Assembly (NCBI RefSeq): GCF_900106995.1
Contig: NZ_FNOK01000004.1
Span: 248,001 to 312,000 of the forward strand
Source of the DNA: Saccharopolyspora shandongensis
GTDB lineage: Bacteria > Actinomycetota > Actinomycetes > Mycobacteriales > Pseudonocardiaceae
Reading direction: 5' to 3'
DNA: 64,000 nt
The notes beneath the pieces are model-generated. The model was not told the DNA's origin, searched no databases, and was given only the letters and a program-made list of their open reading frames with translations. A program made the position numbers and the translations under genes. Below, one piece after another: positions 25,562 through 35,068 of this stretch (the stretch's first letter is position 1; every line of letters starts with the position of its first letter).

Positions 25562-26886
25562 GCCGCACCTCCTGTCGCGTTCTCGTCACCTGCGGGTTCG
25601 ATCTCCAGCACCGCTCGCGCCTCCGGCCGCAACGCCTTCGCGGCCGCCGCGACGTCCTCCGCGCGGACCTGGCCGATCCGCTTCGGCAGCTCGGAGATCA
25701 GCTCCGCGCGGCCGTGCAGCAACTCGGCGCTGCCCAGGTCGAGAGTCCGGGTGACCACCCGGTCGTGCCCTCGGTACAGGCTGGCGGACCAGCGCGCCGT
25801 GACGCGGGACAGCTCGTCCTCGCTGGGACCGTCGGCGGCCAGCTTCTCCAGCTCCTCGTCGACCGCTCCGATCACCCGGTCGAGGCCGACCTCCGGCGTG
25901 TGGATCGCGGTCACGGTGAAGGTGTCCGGGTCGCGGGCGTCCAGCGGGGAGCCCATCAGGCCGCAGCCGGCGTGCACGTCGACCACCAGCGAGTCCTGGT
26001 AGACCAGGCGCTGCTGCAGGCGGGCGGCGTCACCGTCGGACAAGATCGCCGCGAGCACCACGTTCGCCAGGTAGGCGTCGAGCTCGCCGACCGGGTCGGG
26101 CAGGCGGTAGCCCAGCGCGACGGCGGGCAGCGGCGCGTGCGCGTCGACGTGTTTGCCGCGCAGCTCTCCGGACGGGAACTGCTCGCCGAACGACGGCCGC
26201 GGTGCGACGTCGCGCGCCGGCACGTCGCCGAAGTGCTTGTTGATCAGATCGATGGTGCGCTCGACGTCGAGGTCACCGCAGACCGTCAGCACCGCGTTGC
26301 CCGGCGCGTAGTAGGTGTCGAAGAACGCGGCGCAGTCGTCGACGGTCGCCTGTTCCAGGTCGGTGAAGTCGCCGTAGCCGTTGTGGGCGTTGGCGAAGGT
26401 CGAGTACAGCACCGGCGGCAGCAAGATCCACGGGAACCCGCCGTAGGGGCGGTTGAGGACGTTGAGGCGGATCTCCTCCTTGACCACGTCCACCTGGTTG
26501 CGCAGGTTCTCCTCGGTGATCTTCGGCGCCCGCATCCGGTCCGCTTCGAGGAACAACGCCCGCTCCAGCGCCGCCGACGGCAGCACCTGGTAGTAGTCGG
26601 TGTAGTCCTGGTGCGTCGAACCGTTGAAGGTGCCGCCGGAGCCCTGGACGTGCCGGAAGTGCGCGAGCTTCTCCAAGCTCTCGCTGCCTTGGAACATCAA
26701 ATGCTCGAAGAGGTGCGCGAAACCGGTGCGCCCTTCCGGTTCCGAGCGGAAGCCCACGTCGTAGTGCACGCTGACACCGACCACAGGGGCCTGCCCCGAC
26801 GACGCTTGGCCCGCCGCCGAGTCCGGTGCCAACACCACGCGCAGCCCATTGGGCAAAGTAACGCGATGCAGCTGGGGTTCGACCAT
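25558..26886 (-). CDS. M16 zinc peptidase, catalytic subunit
   Basis: 442 aa. The inverted zinc motif HLFEH (in GFAHLFEHLMFQGSE) with the downstream Glu region marks an active M16 metallopeptidase, related to mitochondrial processing peptidase and bacterial M16B. It is the upstream gene of a two-gene operon with the degenerate partner. It likely degrades peptides in the cytosol. The physiological target is unknown. Confidence 0.92.
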   Translation of the reverse strand: MVEPQLHRVTLPNGLRVVLAPDSAAGQASSGQAPVVGVSVHYDVGFRSEPEGRTGFAHLFEHLMFQGSESLEKLAHFRHVQGSGGTFNGSTHQDYTDYYQVLPSAALERALFLEADRMRAPKITEENLRNQVDVVKEEIRLNVLNRPYGGFPWILLPPVLYSTFANAHNGYGDFTDLEQATVDDCAAFFDTYYAPGNAVLTVCGDLDVERTIDLINKHFGDVPARDVAPRPSFGEQFPSGELRGKHVDAHAPLPAVALGYRLPDPVGELDAYLANVVLAAILSDGDAARLQQRLVYQDSLVVDVHAGCGLMGSPLDARDPDTFTVTAIHTPEVGLDRVIGAVDEELEKLAADGPSEDELSRVTARWSASLYRGHDRVVTRTLDLGSAELLHGRAELISELPKRIGQVRAEDVAAAAKALRPEARAVLEIEPAGDENATGGAA

Positions 26887-27031
26887 GCCATGCAGCCTAC
26901 GTGCGGACTGTCAAGTCGTGGGCGCCCCCTTCGCCACTCTTCGGCGTGTCGTGATCACCCGGCGTAGGTGGCGAATTCCCGGCGCGCAGCGTCCAGCCGC
27001 GGTGGAGCAGCGCCCGCGTGCTGGGGCGTGG

Positions 27032-27850
27032 TCAGCGGACCTGAGCGATGAGGGAATCGATCTCGGCGCCGATCGTGCGCGCGTCGGCCGGCAAGATCGC
27101 GAAGACCTGCTCGCCGGAGCTGCCGCGCTCGACGCGGTTCAGGTAGCGGCCGTCCGGTTCGTTGTCGAACCAGGACACCACCGGGGAACGCTTCCGGCGG
27201 CCGTACTGGTCGCGCGTGTTCGCCGAGATCTGGCCGATGCGCGCGTGCGGCGCCTTCCCGATCGCCTCGTAGAGCGTGACCTGCTGGTCGCCGCTGCTGC
27301 CGCGGTTCGGGGTGGCCGACTGCATCATGCTCATCTGGTCGTAGTCGTCGGGCTGTTGCTGCTGCACCAGCGAACTCTGCGGGACGCGCACCGGCCCCTG
27401 GCCGCCCGGCTTGGTGGGCGGCAGCGTGGCCAGCAGGACCTGCGGCAGCGGGGCGTTCTCGTGGACCTCGACGGTCAGCATGCCGCCGCGCTGCGGATCC
27501 TCGCTCGGCGTCTGCACGCCGAGCACGACCCGGTTGCCGTCGGTGAACACCGCCAGCGCCCGCCAGCAGTGATCGGAGCCGACCTGCGGGAACCACAGCG
27601 AGTCGACCCACAGGTACGGGTTGGCCAGCGTCTTGAGCGCGGTGACCAGCGGCGGCGCGACCTCGTCGTTGATCACGACGCCGGCGGCGGCCATCCGGTC
27701 CAGCTCACCTATCGCGATCTGGCTGAACTGATCGGCGGTGTACCCGAAAGAACGGCTGCTCAACGGCAGGGTCAAACCGTCGATCTTCAGGTACTTGAGC
27801 ACGATGTCCAAGTGCACCGGCTGAAGCTGCCACCGCCCCAACACGCCCAC
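27032..27850 (-). CDS. EspG-family ESX secretion chaperone
   Basis: 272 aa. The EspG signature is the opening LQPVHLDIVLKYLKIDGLTLPL, here followed by GYTADQFSQIAIGELDRM and SPVVSWFDNEPDGRYL. EspG proteins bind the PPE-type partner of ESX substrates in the cytosol. GTG 27850 has GGGGAG 8 nt upstream. It lies directly downstream of a PPE-like/WXG-type gene, its probable client. Confidence 0.87.
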   Translation of the reverse strand: MGVLGRWQLQPVHLDIVLKYLKIDGLTLPLSSRSFGYTADQFSQIAIGELDRMAAAGVVINDEVAPPLVTALKTLANPYLWVDSLWFPQVGSDHCWRALAVFTDGNRVVLGVQTPSEDPQRGGMLTVEVHENAPLPQVLLATLPPTKPGGQGPVRVPQSSLVQQQQPDDYDQMSMMQSATPNRGSSGDQQVTLYEAIGKAPHARIGQISANTRDQYGRRKRSPVVSWFDNEPDGRYLNRVERGSSGEQVFAILPADARTIGAEIDSLIAQVR

Positions 27851-27933
27851 TGTTGTTTCTCCCCTTGTGAATTGCCCGCTGCAAGCGTGACCGACCGGTG
27901 GTGCCGAGTTCGGCACCACCGGTCAGCACCGGA

Positions 27934-29304
27934 TCATTCGCCGAGCACCGGCGGGGCGGTCTTCGGCATGTCGTTCATCCAGATGTCGTCCTGCTCCTCG
28001 AGCCAGGACGGGCGCTCGTGCTCCTGGTCCTCGGTGCCCTGGCCGCGCTGACCGGCACCACTCATGCCGCCCATCGCGCCTCGTCCGGCACCGGCGCCTC
28101 GAGCACCAGCTCCGCCGGCCGCGCCGGCACCAGCCCCGGCACCGAGTCCACCGACACCGGCCCGGCCACCAGCGGCCATGCCACCGGCTCCGGCACCCAT
28201 CCCGCCGGCCATGCCACCGACCATCCCGGCACCGCCGGCACCGCCGCCGAGCCCGCCACCGGCGCCACCGCCGGGGAGCCCGGCTCCGCCACCGCCGGGA
28301 AGCCCGGGCTGATCGGCCCACTGGCTGCCGGTTCCGGACGGCGTGGTGTAGCCGCCACCGGGGATACCGCTACCGAGATTATTGGGGTCGTATGCACCGA
28401 TGGGGCGCCCGTCGCCGGGAATGCCACTACCGGGGATGCCGCCACCGGGGATGCCGCCACCGGGGATGCCACCGCCGGGAAGCTTGCCGGTCCCACCACC
28501 CGGCATTCCGCCGCCGGGTCCACCACCGGGATTGCCAGGACCTCCGCCGCCCCATTCCGTGGGGGGCGGCGGCGGCACGGGCGGCGGCTCCTTGGTGTTG
28601 CCGTCGGGCCCCTTGTACTGCGGCATCTTCGCGTCGACCTGGGTGAGCGTGGGGCTGTAGACGCGCGCCATCGTCTCCTGCGCGGCCTTCTCCGCCTGCT
28701 CCTGCTCCTCCATCTGGCTGAGCGCGTTGACGCCACCGCCGGCGAGCCCGAACGGGATAGAAGCAGAGGCGGCCTCGCCCCAGCTGAAGCCCTGGGGCTT
28801 CTCGACCATCTTGCTGGCCTGACCGGCGGCCTCACCCGCGGCGTGCAGGTTGTTCCCGGTCATCTCGAAGGCGTCGGCGCTGGCCTTCATCCAGTCGGAA
28901 GCAGGCTTGCCGACCTCGCGAGCGTTGTTAGCGGCTTCGCCTTCCCAGCCCCCGTCGACGATCTTGGCGAGGTCCGTGGCGTAGTTGTTCCCGCGCTCGC
29001 GCAGGCCCGTGGCGAGCTTCTTCCACGCCTCGGCGGACTGGCCGACCTTGCCTTGATCGATCGACTCCTGATTGGTCTGGTAGATCTGCCCATGGCTGAA
29101 GCCAGACCAGTTGATGCACTGGCTGATGCCAGGCGAATCGTAGCCGGTGACGTTGAGGCCCGAGTTCTGCTGCGCCAGCTGGCTCTGCTGCTGCTGGGCG
29201 ACCCTGTTGGCCTCTTCGCCGTGCTTCTTGCGTTCCTCTTCCGCAGCGCTCTCCCAGCCGAAGACCCGGGAACCGGCGTTGTCGAGGGTACTGAGAAGTC
29301 CCAT
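27934..29304 (-). CDS. PPE-like ESX substrate with Gly/Pro-rich tail
   Basis: 456 aa. The N-terminal ~200 residues are helical, with a WEG-type turn (DGGWEGEAANNA, near residue 125). They are followed by a Gly/Pro/Met-rich stretch with repeated GGGIPGGGIPGG units, and an acidic C-terminal tail (PSWLEEQDDIWMND, then PPVLGE). Such tails recur in ESX-associated proteins of Pseudonocardiales. AGGAGG lies just upstream of ATG 29304. It is probably exported by a type VII system encoded elsewhere, as no EccC or EccD gene is in this window. Confidence 0.78.
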   Translation of the reverse strand: MGLLSTLDNAGSRVFGWESAAEEERKKHGEEANRVAQQQQSQLAQQNSGLNVTGYDSPGISQCINWSGFSHGQIYQTNQESIDQGKVGQSAEAWKKLATGLRERGNNYATDLAKIVDGGWEGEAANNAREVGKPASDWMKASADAFEMTGNNLHAAGEAAGQASKMVEKPQGFSWGEAASASIPFGLAGGGVNALSQMEEQEQAEKAAQETMARVYSPTLTQVDAKMPQYKGPDGNTKEPPPVPPPPPTEWGGGGPGNPGGGPGGGMPGGGTGKLPGGGIPGGGIPGGGIPGSGIPGDGRPIGAYDPNNLGSGIPGGGYTTPSGTGSQWADQPGLPGGGGAGLPGGGAGGGLGGGAGGAGMVGGMAGGMGAGAGGMAAGGRAGVGGLGAGAGAGAAGGAGARGAGAGRGAMGGMSGAGQRGQGTEDQEHERPSWLEEQDDIWMNDMPKTAPPVLGE

Positions 29305-29317
29305 CACTCCTCCTCGG

Positions 29318-29854
29318 TCATTCTGGAAGCCTCGGCTCGATCTGACGTGCGATCTTCTCCGCCTCGCCGCAAGGGTCCGCCACGGAGTCGCGCATGATGC
29401 CGGCCACGTTCACGTCGACGATGCCGCCACCCGCGCTGATGATCGCGGAGCAGATCCCCTGCCCCCCAGAGCCAGCGGTCACAGCACGCGCCGCTTTCCG
29501 GCCATTGATGTCGATCACATCGAACGTCTCGAAGTTGTTCTTGCTGTACTTCTCGAAATCTTCGGTCTCGTTCTTGCTGAGCGTCAGCAGTACGTCCTTG
29601 CCCTCCCAGTCACAGCCAGGCTGTGAACTCAAAGCGTCCGCCGGGCGGCTAGGGCCGGAAACACCCGCCGCGCTGAGCTCTTCTGGCGTGAAGAAGTTGC
29701 ACGGGTCGAAGTTCGACAAGCCGGATTTCTGCGTCGCGGACGTGGGCGTGGACGTCTCCTCGCTGCCCTTGCCCGGGCTACCGGAGCAGGCAGACAGTCC
29801 AACCAACGCCAGGCCAGCGACACCGACAGCCAAGGACCGGGAAACCAAACTCAC
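29318..29854 (-). CDS. DUF3558 lipoprotein (1)
   Basis: 178 aa lipoprotein. The signal ends in the lipobox LSAC, and a Ser/Thr-rich linker follows. The DUF3558 core has DPCNFFTPEELSAAG, CDWEGKDVLL and SVADPCGEAEKIA. It is surface-anchored. Its ATG overlaps the stop of the upstream helical protein gene by 4 nt. A paralogue lies two genes away at 30491-31036. Confidence 0.88.
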   Translation of the reverse strand: MSLVSRSLAVGVAGLALVGLSACSGSPGKGSEETSTPTSATQKSGLSNFDPCNFFTPEELSAAGVSGPSRPADALSSQPGCDWEGKDVLLTLSKNETEDFEKYSKNNFETFDVIDINGRKAARAVTAGSGGQGICSAIISAGGGIVDVNVAGIMRDSVADPCGEAEKIARQIEPRLPE

Positions 29855-30264
29855 TTAATACCTCGCTGAAGGTCGTCGGAGATCTGTTCGTCGGTCGCAC
29901 GGTAGTCCTTGGCAGCCGCTCGAAACGCGTCTGCCTGCTTCTGCAATTCGTCCTGCAGCTGACGGACCAAATCGAGCGCGCCCGCACCTGGTGCCGAGGC
30001 CTTGTCGACGAACCGTTGCGTCAGCTGCTGCCCATCCGGGTAGTTCCCCAGTCCGCTCAAACGCGTGATCTGGTCGGAGTCACGCAGAAGCCGAGCCAGC
30101 TCGCGGATCTCCTCCTCGCAGCGCTTCGCAGCCTTGTCGGCGACGTCGGGATCAAGCGACAGCTTGCCCGAGCCGACCTGCTGGTTGATCCACTGCGTGC
30201 GGCCGCTGATCGCCTTCAGCCCTTCCTTGGCTGCAGCGAACCCACTTGCGTCTGCGCTTGTCAT
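29851..30264 (-). CDS. Helical WXG100-like small protein
   Basis: 137 aa, almost wholly alpha-helical, with no signal peptide, no cysteine and no TM. Segments such as GLKAISGRTQWINQQVGSG and RQLQDELQKQADAFRAAAKDYRA resemble the small helical ESX-associated proteins found with PPE-like genes. The identity is by context and shape, not by a firm motif. It is 4-nt coupled to the DUF3558 lipoprotein gene. Confidence 0.75.
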   Translation of the reverse strand: MTSADASGFAAAKEGLKAISGRTQWINQQVGSGKLSLDPDVADKAAKRCEEEIRELARLLRDSDQITRLSGLGNYPDGQQLTQRFVDKASAPGAGALDLVRQLQDELQKQADAFRAAAKDYRATDEQISDDLQRGIK

Positions 30265-30490
30265 CCCAGACCCCTCTGGACTCTGCGATCTCCCCAGGTA
30301 ACGGTGAACACTTTAACCTGACGCAGGGGCGTCCGTAACGGTTCCCGACAAACCTGAAGCAGCTCTGGCCCACCCGTTCAGCCGCAGGTCAACGGCGTTG
30401 TCACGATCCGACGCCAAGTGATTGCAGACAGCGATCACGCGAGGTGGCGGAAGTCCGGCCGGGCCGGCTTCGTTCCCGCCGGCTCCTCGG

Positions 30491-31036
30491 TCACTTCGGC
30501 AGCCGCGAAGCCGTTTGATCGACGATCTTCTTCAGATCACCACACGGGTCGGCCACGGAGTCTCGCATCGCGCCAGTGAGCTGGTAGATCGCAATTCCGC
30601 CACCTGTGGAAACGACGTAGTTGCACAAGCCCTGCCCTGTCGCCCCGGCAACCAACAGCTCTGCCCCCTCGCGACCGCCAACCGTCGTGGGCACGTAGCT
30701 GTCGAAGCCACCACCCTCGCCAAGGCTCTGCACCGTCTCATCTGCGTTCTTCTGGAGGCCGAGGGTGAACTCCTCTCCCCTCCACTCGCAGCCTGGCTGG
30801 AAGCTAACTTGCGTGAACTCCTCGCTCTTCGTCGAAACACCGAACGAAGTCAGCTCGTCGGACTCGAAGAACGTGCACGGATCGAAGCTCGCCAGTGCGA
30901 ATTTCGACGCCGAGGCCAGAGCGGAAGACGTCTCCTCACCACTCCTGGCGGTCTTACCACCGCCCGCGCATGCGGTGAGCACTAGCAGGCTCAGGCCCGC
31001 AGCCGTTGCGATCAGGGGCTTGGAAAACGCAGTCAC
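30491..31036 (-). CDS. DUF3558 lipoprotein (2)
   Basis: 181 aa. The lipobox is LTAC after a hydrophobic signal. The core motifs DPCTFFESDELTSFG, CEWRGEEFTL and SVADPCGDLKKI parallel those of the neighbouring DUF3558 protein, so the two are tandem paralogues. It is predicted to be a membrane-anchored surface lipoprotein. The function of the family is unknown. Confidence 0.88.
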   Translation of the reverse strand: MTAFSKPLIATAAGLSLLVLTACAGGGKTARSGEETSSALASASKFALASFDPCTFFESDELTSFGVSTKSEEFTQVSFQPGCEWRGEEFTLGLQKNADETVQSLGEGGGFDSYVPTTVGGREGAELLVAGATGQGLCNYVVSTGGGIAIYQLTGAMRDSVADPCGDLKKIVDQTASRLPK

Positions 31037-31186
31037 TGAACACCTCGTGTCGTCGGGGTTCTGCTCTCATGGCGCTGCGATCATGTCGGGTCCGTTTGGG
31101 AGGCAGTGCTCGACTATCCGTCCAGCATTTCCGCAGCATCCTCTAGCTCGAAGAGCCTGGACCTGGCACGCCGAAGGCACTGAGAC

Positions 31187-31400
31187 CTACCTGTCTTTAC
31201 TCCGGAGGTCTTGGTGAGACGCGCTCGGCGACCTTCCGCGACTCGCCGCACGCGTCGACGTGACCTCGCTCAAGAACTCCGACCAGCGGCGCTCTTCCAT
31301 CGTGATGCGTGTCGCCGTCAGACCTTTCGAGCCCCGAATGGCCGTGACCTCCGAGGTGAACGCCACCTCAACCAGTTCCGCTGCGCGTGCTCCAGCTCAA
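31187..31400 (-). pseudogene. Frameshifted DUF397-domain gene
   Basis: From a TTG at 31400 the frame reads LSWSTRSGTG and then hits TGA. A shift of one base continues as LVEVAF, VTAIRGSKG, then RITMEERRWSEFLSEV, ending at 31187. Together these match the DUF397 pattern (W..S..SG..CVEVA...VAVRDSK...T..EW..FL). The expected NC before VEVA is missing at the break. DUF397 proteins usually partner an XRE regulator, which is absent here. This is probably a remnant, though a sequencing error is possible. Confidence 0.5.
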
Positions 31401-31424
31401 TGAACCGAGGGCCCGGCGCTGGTG

Positions 31425-33047
31425 TTAGCGGTTGATTTTTTTGTTCAGGGTTTCCACCAGTGCCGGGAAGGTTTGGTGGAAGTTCTGGGGATTCGGGGTC
31501 TCGGTCTGGGTTCCGTACCAGTACAGGCCCGGCGTTCCGTCCACTCCCAGGTCCAGTTCCGCGAACTCCGCCAGCCAGCGGTCCGTTTCCTCCAGAACCA
31601 GCGCGTACGGCAGCGATCGGGAGAACACCGTCTCTCGGTCCTTCGACGGCAGCGACTCCGCCGACGCCTCGTGCAGGTAGCCGCGCAGGCCCCTCACCTG
31701 CACCACGAGCGCGCTGCCTCGTCGCGTTCGCGCCGGCATCAGGCGGGCGCTGAACATCATCGCGATGCCGGCGATCAGCACGCCGATCCCCAGCAGTGCC
31801 ACCGAAGTCGTCAGCGCCAGTACCGTCGTCAGCGCCGCTCCGCCGATGATCACGCCGAGACCCGTCCACCAGAAGCGGTTCCGGTCGACGTCCGGGCGCC
31901 GCGCGAACCACTCCTTCTCCACGACCTCCGCGTACAGCGCCGCGCGGACCTGGCTTGCGTCGAGGTCTCGCAGTTCGGACAGCCGCGCCTCTTCCGCCTG
32001 CCCGACGAGGAGGTCGTAGACCGCTCTCTCGAACGGTCGCAGCGAATCGTCGGCCGGGTTCAGCCGGACGATTCGCCAGTCCTGGCCGGGGAGTTCCTCG
32101 ATCCACAGGTAGTTGCGGACCGCCAGGTCGATGATCGTCGCCGTCACGTCGACCGGGTCCACCCGCTCGTCGATGACCGTGCCGATCTGGCCGGGCAGCA
32201 CGCCGTCCGGGGACGCGAACTCGACAGTGCCCTGGGAATCGGTCATCAGCACCTCGACCTGGCCCACGTCCTCGGCGAACGCGCGCACGTCCCGGCCGCG
32301 GGCGTACCAGACGAGGCCGAGGCCACCGATCAGCAGCAGACCGATCGCGAGCAGGCCGACCGCCGTCGCCGGCGTCAGCGAGAACGCCCTTGCCAGGCTG
32401 AAGTACTGCTCGGTCACCGCGTTCGCCGGCACCGTTCCCGCCGGGACCTTGAACGTGATGTCCATCCGGTCGCCGGGTTGCAGGCCGTAGGTCAGCGCGT
32501 GCATCGACTGGGTGTGGGTGATCTCGAACTGGGCGCAGCGGTTCGCACTGCCGAGCGGGCCCGCGAGACACATGATCTCTTGCGGCACCTTCGGCGACAG
32601 CATCGACACCTCGACGCGGTCCACCGGCACGTTCCAGCCGCCGGACACCTGCCAGCGGACGTCCTGCCGGTCACCGGCGTCGGCCACGGCACCGCGAACC
32701 GAGTACGTCAGCGTCGAGACCCCGGGCTGCAGCGTCAGATGCACCTTGTCGGCCTCGACCTGGATCGCACCGCCGCCGTCGAGCACGGCGTCGGAGACCG
32801 TGAAGACCCGGTCCGCGCCGGGCCCCGCGGACTGCCGCAGCGGCATCGTGCGCTCGACTTGTTGACCTGTGGGAACGTTGATCCGCTCGGTGACCGAGAC
32901 CAGGCCGTCGCGCTGCAGTTTGAGGTTCACGCTGCTGGAAACCGTGCCGGGCAACGCATCTACCGGTTGCTCCTGCGCCGAGGCCACGCTCGGCGCGCCC
33001 AACAGCAGTCCGGTCAGGGCGACCGCCAGCCCCCGTTTGGTCAACAC
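31425..33047 (-). CDS. DUF2207 domain membrane protein
   Basis: 540 aa. It has a signal peptide (residues 1-23), an extracytoplasmic beta-rich DUF2207 domain (NLKLQRDGLVSVTERI...), and a TM near residue 230. A cytoplasmic region follows, then a paired TM segment near residue 400 and a soluble C-terminus. The family is membrane-bound and of unknown function. The start ATG 33047 gives a typical signal. It is divergent from the zinc-protease gene. Confidence 0.88.
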   Translation of the reverse strand: MLTKRGLAVALTGLLLGAPSVASAQEQPVDALPGTVSSSVNLKLQRDGLVSVTERINVPTGQQVERTMPLRQSAGPGADRVFTVSDAVLDGGGAIQVEADKVHLTLQPGVSTLTYSVRGAVADAGDRQDVRWQVSGGWNVPVDRVEVSMLSPKVPQEIMCLAGPLGSANRCAQFEITHTQSMHALTYGLQPGDRMDITFKVPAGTVPANAVTEQYFSLARAFSLTPATAVGLLAIGLLLIGGLGLVWYARGRDVRAFAEDVGQVEVLMTDSQGTVEFASPDGVLPGQIGTVIDERVDPVDVTATIIDLAVRNYLWIEELPGQDWRIVRLNPADDSLRPFERAVYDLLVGQAEEARLSELRDLDASQVRAALYAEVVEKEWFARRPDVDRNRFWWTGLGVIIGGAALTTVLALTTSVALLGIGVLIAGIAMMFSARLMPARTRRGSALVVQVRGLRGYLHEASAESLPSKDRETVFSRSLPYALVLEETDRWLAEFAELDLGVDGTPGLYWYGTQTETPNPQNFHQTFPALVETLNKKINR

Positions 33048-33192
33048 GGCCCGAACGATAGCCGCCCGTCGCTAAGCTCTGGTCCACAACGGTGGGATTG
33101 ATGGCGAGGAAGTCGGGGGAAATGACTGCTCGGTGGCGGCCAGCTGAACCTGGACCAACGGTCCACATTCGACACTCCGCGAGGAAGACCGC

Positions 33193-34548
33193 ATGACGCA
33201 GCCGCCCCCGCCACCGCGCGGCCCGCGGCCACCCCGCCCGCCCTGGCCACCGCAGGGCCCGCGCGGCGGGCAACAGCGTCCGGCCCCCCGCCCGCCGCAA
33301 GGTCCGGTCCCCCGGCCGCAACCACCGCAAGGTCCGGCCTCCAGGCCGCAACCACCGCAAGGCCCGCGGCCACAGCCACCTCAAGGCCCGGGCCCGCAGC
33401 CGCAGCAACGCCGTCCTCCGTTACCGCCGCCCGGCACGCAACCCCTGCGCCCGCAGCAGGGAGCGCCGATCTTCGACCAGCCGACCCGTCGGATCGCACC
33501 ACCTCCTGCCGCGCGCCCGCTGCCGCCGCAGACGACCGTGCGATTGACAACGCAACGCCCGCCGCAGCCGATGCCGCACATGCGGCCGCCGCAGCGCAAG
33601 AGCAACACCGGTGTCATCGTCGCGCTGGTGCTGGTCGGCGTGGCTCTGCTCGGCGTCGGCACCGTCGGCGCGATGGCCGCCTCGATCACCTCGAGCCGGG
33701 CTTCCGACTACAGCAGCACCAGCAGCCGCTCCACGTCGACGAACTCCAGCGAGACCGAGACCTCCGACGGCACGACGACCAGCGGCAACGAGGAATCCGA
33801 GACGTCCACGTCGACCAGGGGCTCCGACGACGAGGTCAAACCGGTCTCGGCGCTGGGCGACCACCCGTTGAACATCCCGGGCAACGGCGCGATGAACACC
33901 TCGTGCGACCTGCCCCGCTTCAGCACCGACGTCACCGCGCAGGACCGCTTCTACCAGGCCGCGCTGCCCTGCCTGATGCAGGCGTGGGCGCCGGCGCTGG
34001 AGAACGCCGACCTGCCGGTCCGGACGCCCACCGTGATCACCACCGGCGACAACATCGAAACGCCCTGCGGGACGCGGCGGTGGAACCAGACCGCGATGTA
34101 CTGCCCCGGCAACCACACGATCTACATGACCGGGCGCTACTACGCCCAGGTCGAGCAGCGCACCGAGGCCGGCGTGTACCTCGGCCAGTTCGCGCACGAA
34201 TTCGGCCATGCGCTGCAGGGCATGACCGGGATCAACAGCGCCTACGGCGACGCGTCCTACGACGCGGGCGGCAGCTCCACGTCGGCCGGGCTGGAACTGA
34301 CGCGGCGCTCCGAGCTGCAGGCGACGTGCTTCGAGGGCATGACGCTGGCCGCGTTGCAGAACGGCGGCGTCAGCAACGACTACATCTTCCCGGCGCTGGA
34401 GGACTCCTCCGATCGCGGCGACGAGCACACCAACGTGCGCGACCACGGCAGCACGTCGACCAACGCCGCTTGGGTGGAGCAGGGGTTCCGGAAGAACCGG
34501 ATCACGGAGTGCAACACCTGGCGGGCGGCGGCCTCCGACGTCGACTGA
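33193..34548 (+). CDS. Membrane-anchored neutral zinc metallopeptidase
   Basis: 451 aa. A Pro-rich cytoplasmic N-terminus (about 135 residues of PQGP-type repeats) precedes one TM (near 140-160) and a Ser/Thr-rich linker. The extracytoplasmic domain has the zinc motif HEFGH (FAHEFGHALQGMTG) plus YCPGNHTIYM and ELQATCFEGMTLA, typical of the neutral zinc metallopeptidase (YpfJ-like) family. It is likely surface-exposed. The substrate is unknown. Confidence 0.9.
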   Translation: MTQPPPPPRGPRPPRPPWPPQGPRGGQQRPAPRPPQGPVPRPQPPQGPASRPQPPQGPRPQPPQGPGPQPQQRRPPLPPPGTQPLRPQQGAPIFDQPTRRIAPPPAARPLPPQTTVRLTTQRPPQPMPHMRPPQRKSNTGVIVALVLVGVALLGVGTVGAMAASITSSRASDYSSTSSRSTSTNSSETETSDGTTTSGNEESETSTSTRGSDDEVKPVSALGDHPLNIPGNGAMNTSCDLPRFSTDVTAQDRFYQAALPCLMQAWAPALENADLPVRTPTVITTGDNIETPCGTRRWNQTAMYCPGNHTIYMTGRYYAQVEQRTEAGVYLGQFAHEFGHALQGMTGINSAYGDASYDAGGSSTSAGLELTRRSELQATCFEGMTLAALQNGGVSNDYIFPALEDSSDRGDEHTNVRDHGSTSTNAAWVEQGFRKNRITECNTWRAAASDVD

Positions 34549-34554
34549 CGGGGC

Positions 34555-34974
34555 TCAGGACCGGCGGAGCATCAGCCCGTAACCGCCGCCGGCGACCGCG
34601 GCGAGGGTCAGCAGGACCCAGTTGGCGCGCTGCTCCTGGCCTTTCAGCTCGGAGTCGGTCGATCGCGCCGGGCGGACCACGAAGTCCTCGCCCGGGTCGG
34701 CGGGCACCTGCACCGGCAGCTGCTGGCCGGGGGCGTGGCCGCAGCCGTCGAATGGCGCTCGCTGCACCGCGCCGTCGATCCGGACCTCGACGAGGTCTCG
34801 CGCCGAGGCGGTGCCGCACGGGCGCGACTCGATGACGGTCGCCGTCGCCGGTCGCATCGCCTGCCCGGCCTCCGTCACCAGCGGCCACAGCGTGACCGCC
34901 GCCACCGCGATCCCGAGCGTTCCGAGGACAAGCAGGATCGGCGCCACCGACGCCGAACCTCGTTGCCTTCCCAC
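34555..34974 (-). CDS. Small membrane protein with extracytoplasmic loop
   Basis: About 139 aa from GTG 34974 (an ATG at 35037 is possible). An N-terminal TM (VAPILLVLGTLGIAVAAV) and a C-terminal TM (NWVLLTLAAVAGGGYGLML) flank a soluble loop with two cysteines (RPCGTAS and DGCGHAPG). The loop pattern (ATVIESRPCG...VRIDG...YPG-like) resembles DUF3592-type proteins, but I am not sure of the family. It converges on the zinc-protease gene with a 6-bp gap. Confidence 0.7.
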   Translation of the reverse strand: MGRQRGSASVAPILLVLGTLGIAVAAVTLWPLVTEAGQAMRPATATVIESRPCGTASARDLVEVRIDGAVQRAPFDGCGHAPGQQLPVQVPADPGEDFVVRPARSTDSELKGQEQRANWVLLTLAAVAGGGYGLMLRRS

Positions 34975-35068
34975 GGCACCGATATTGGCAGAAAGCCGGA
35001 TGGCGCCGACCATCACTCGGGGCAATGGCGGGATCACGGCCGGTGCGCCGGATTCGGTGCCGTGCCCG

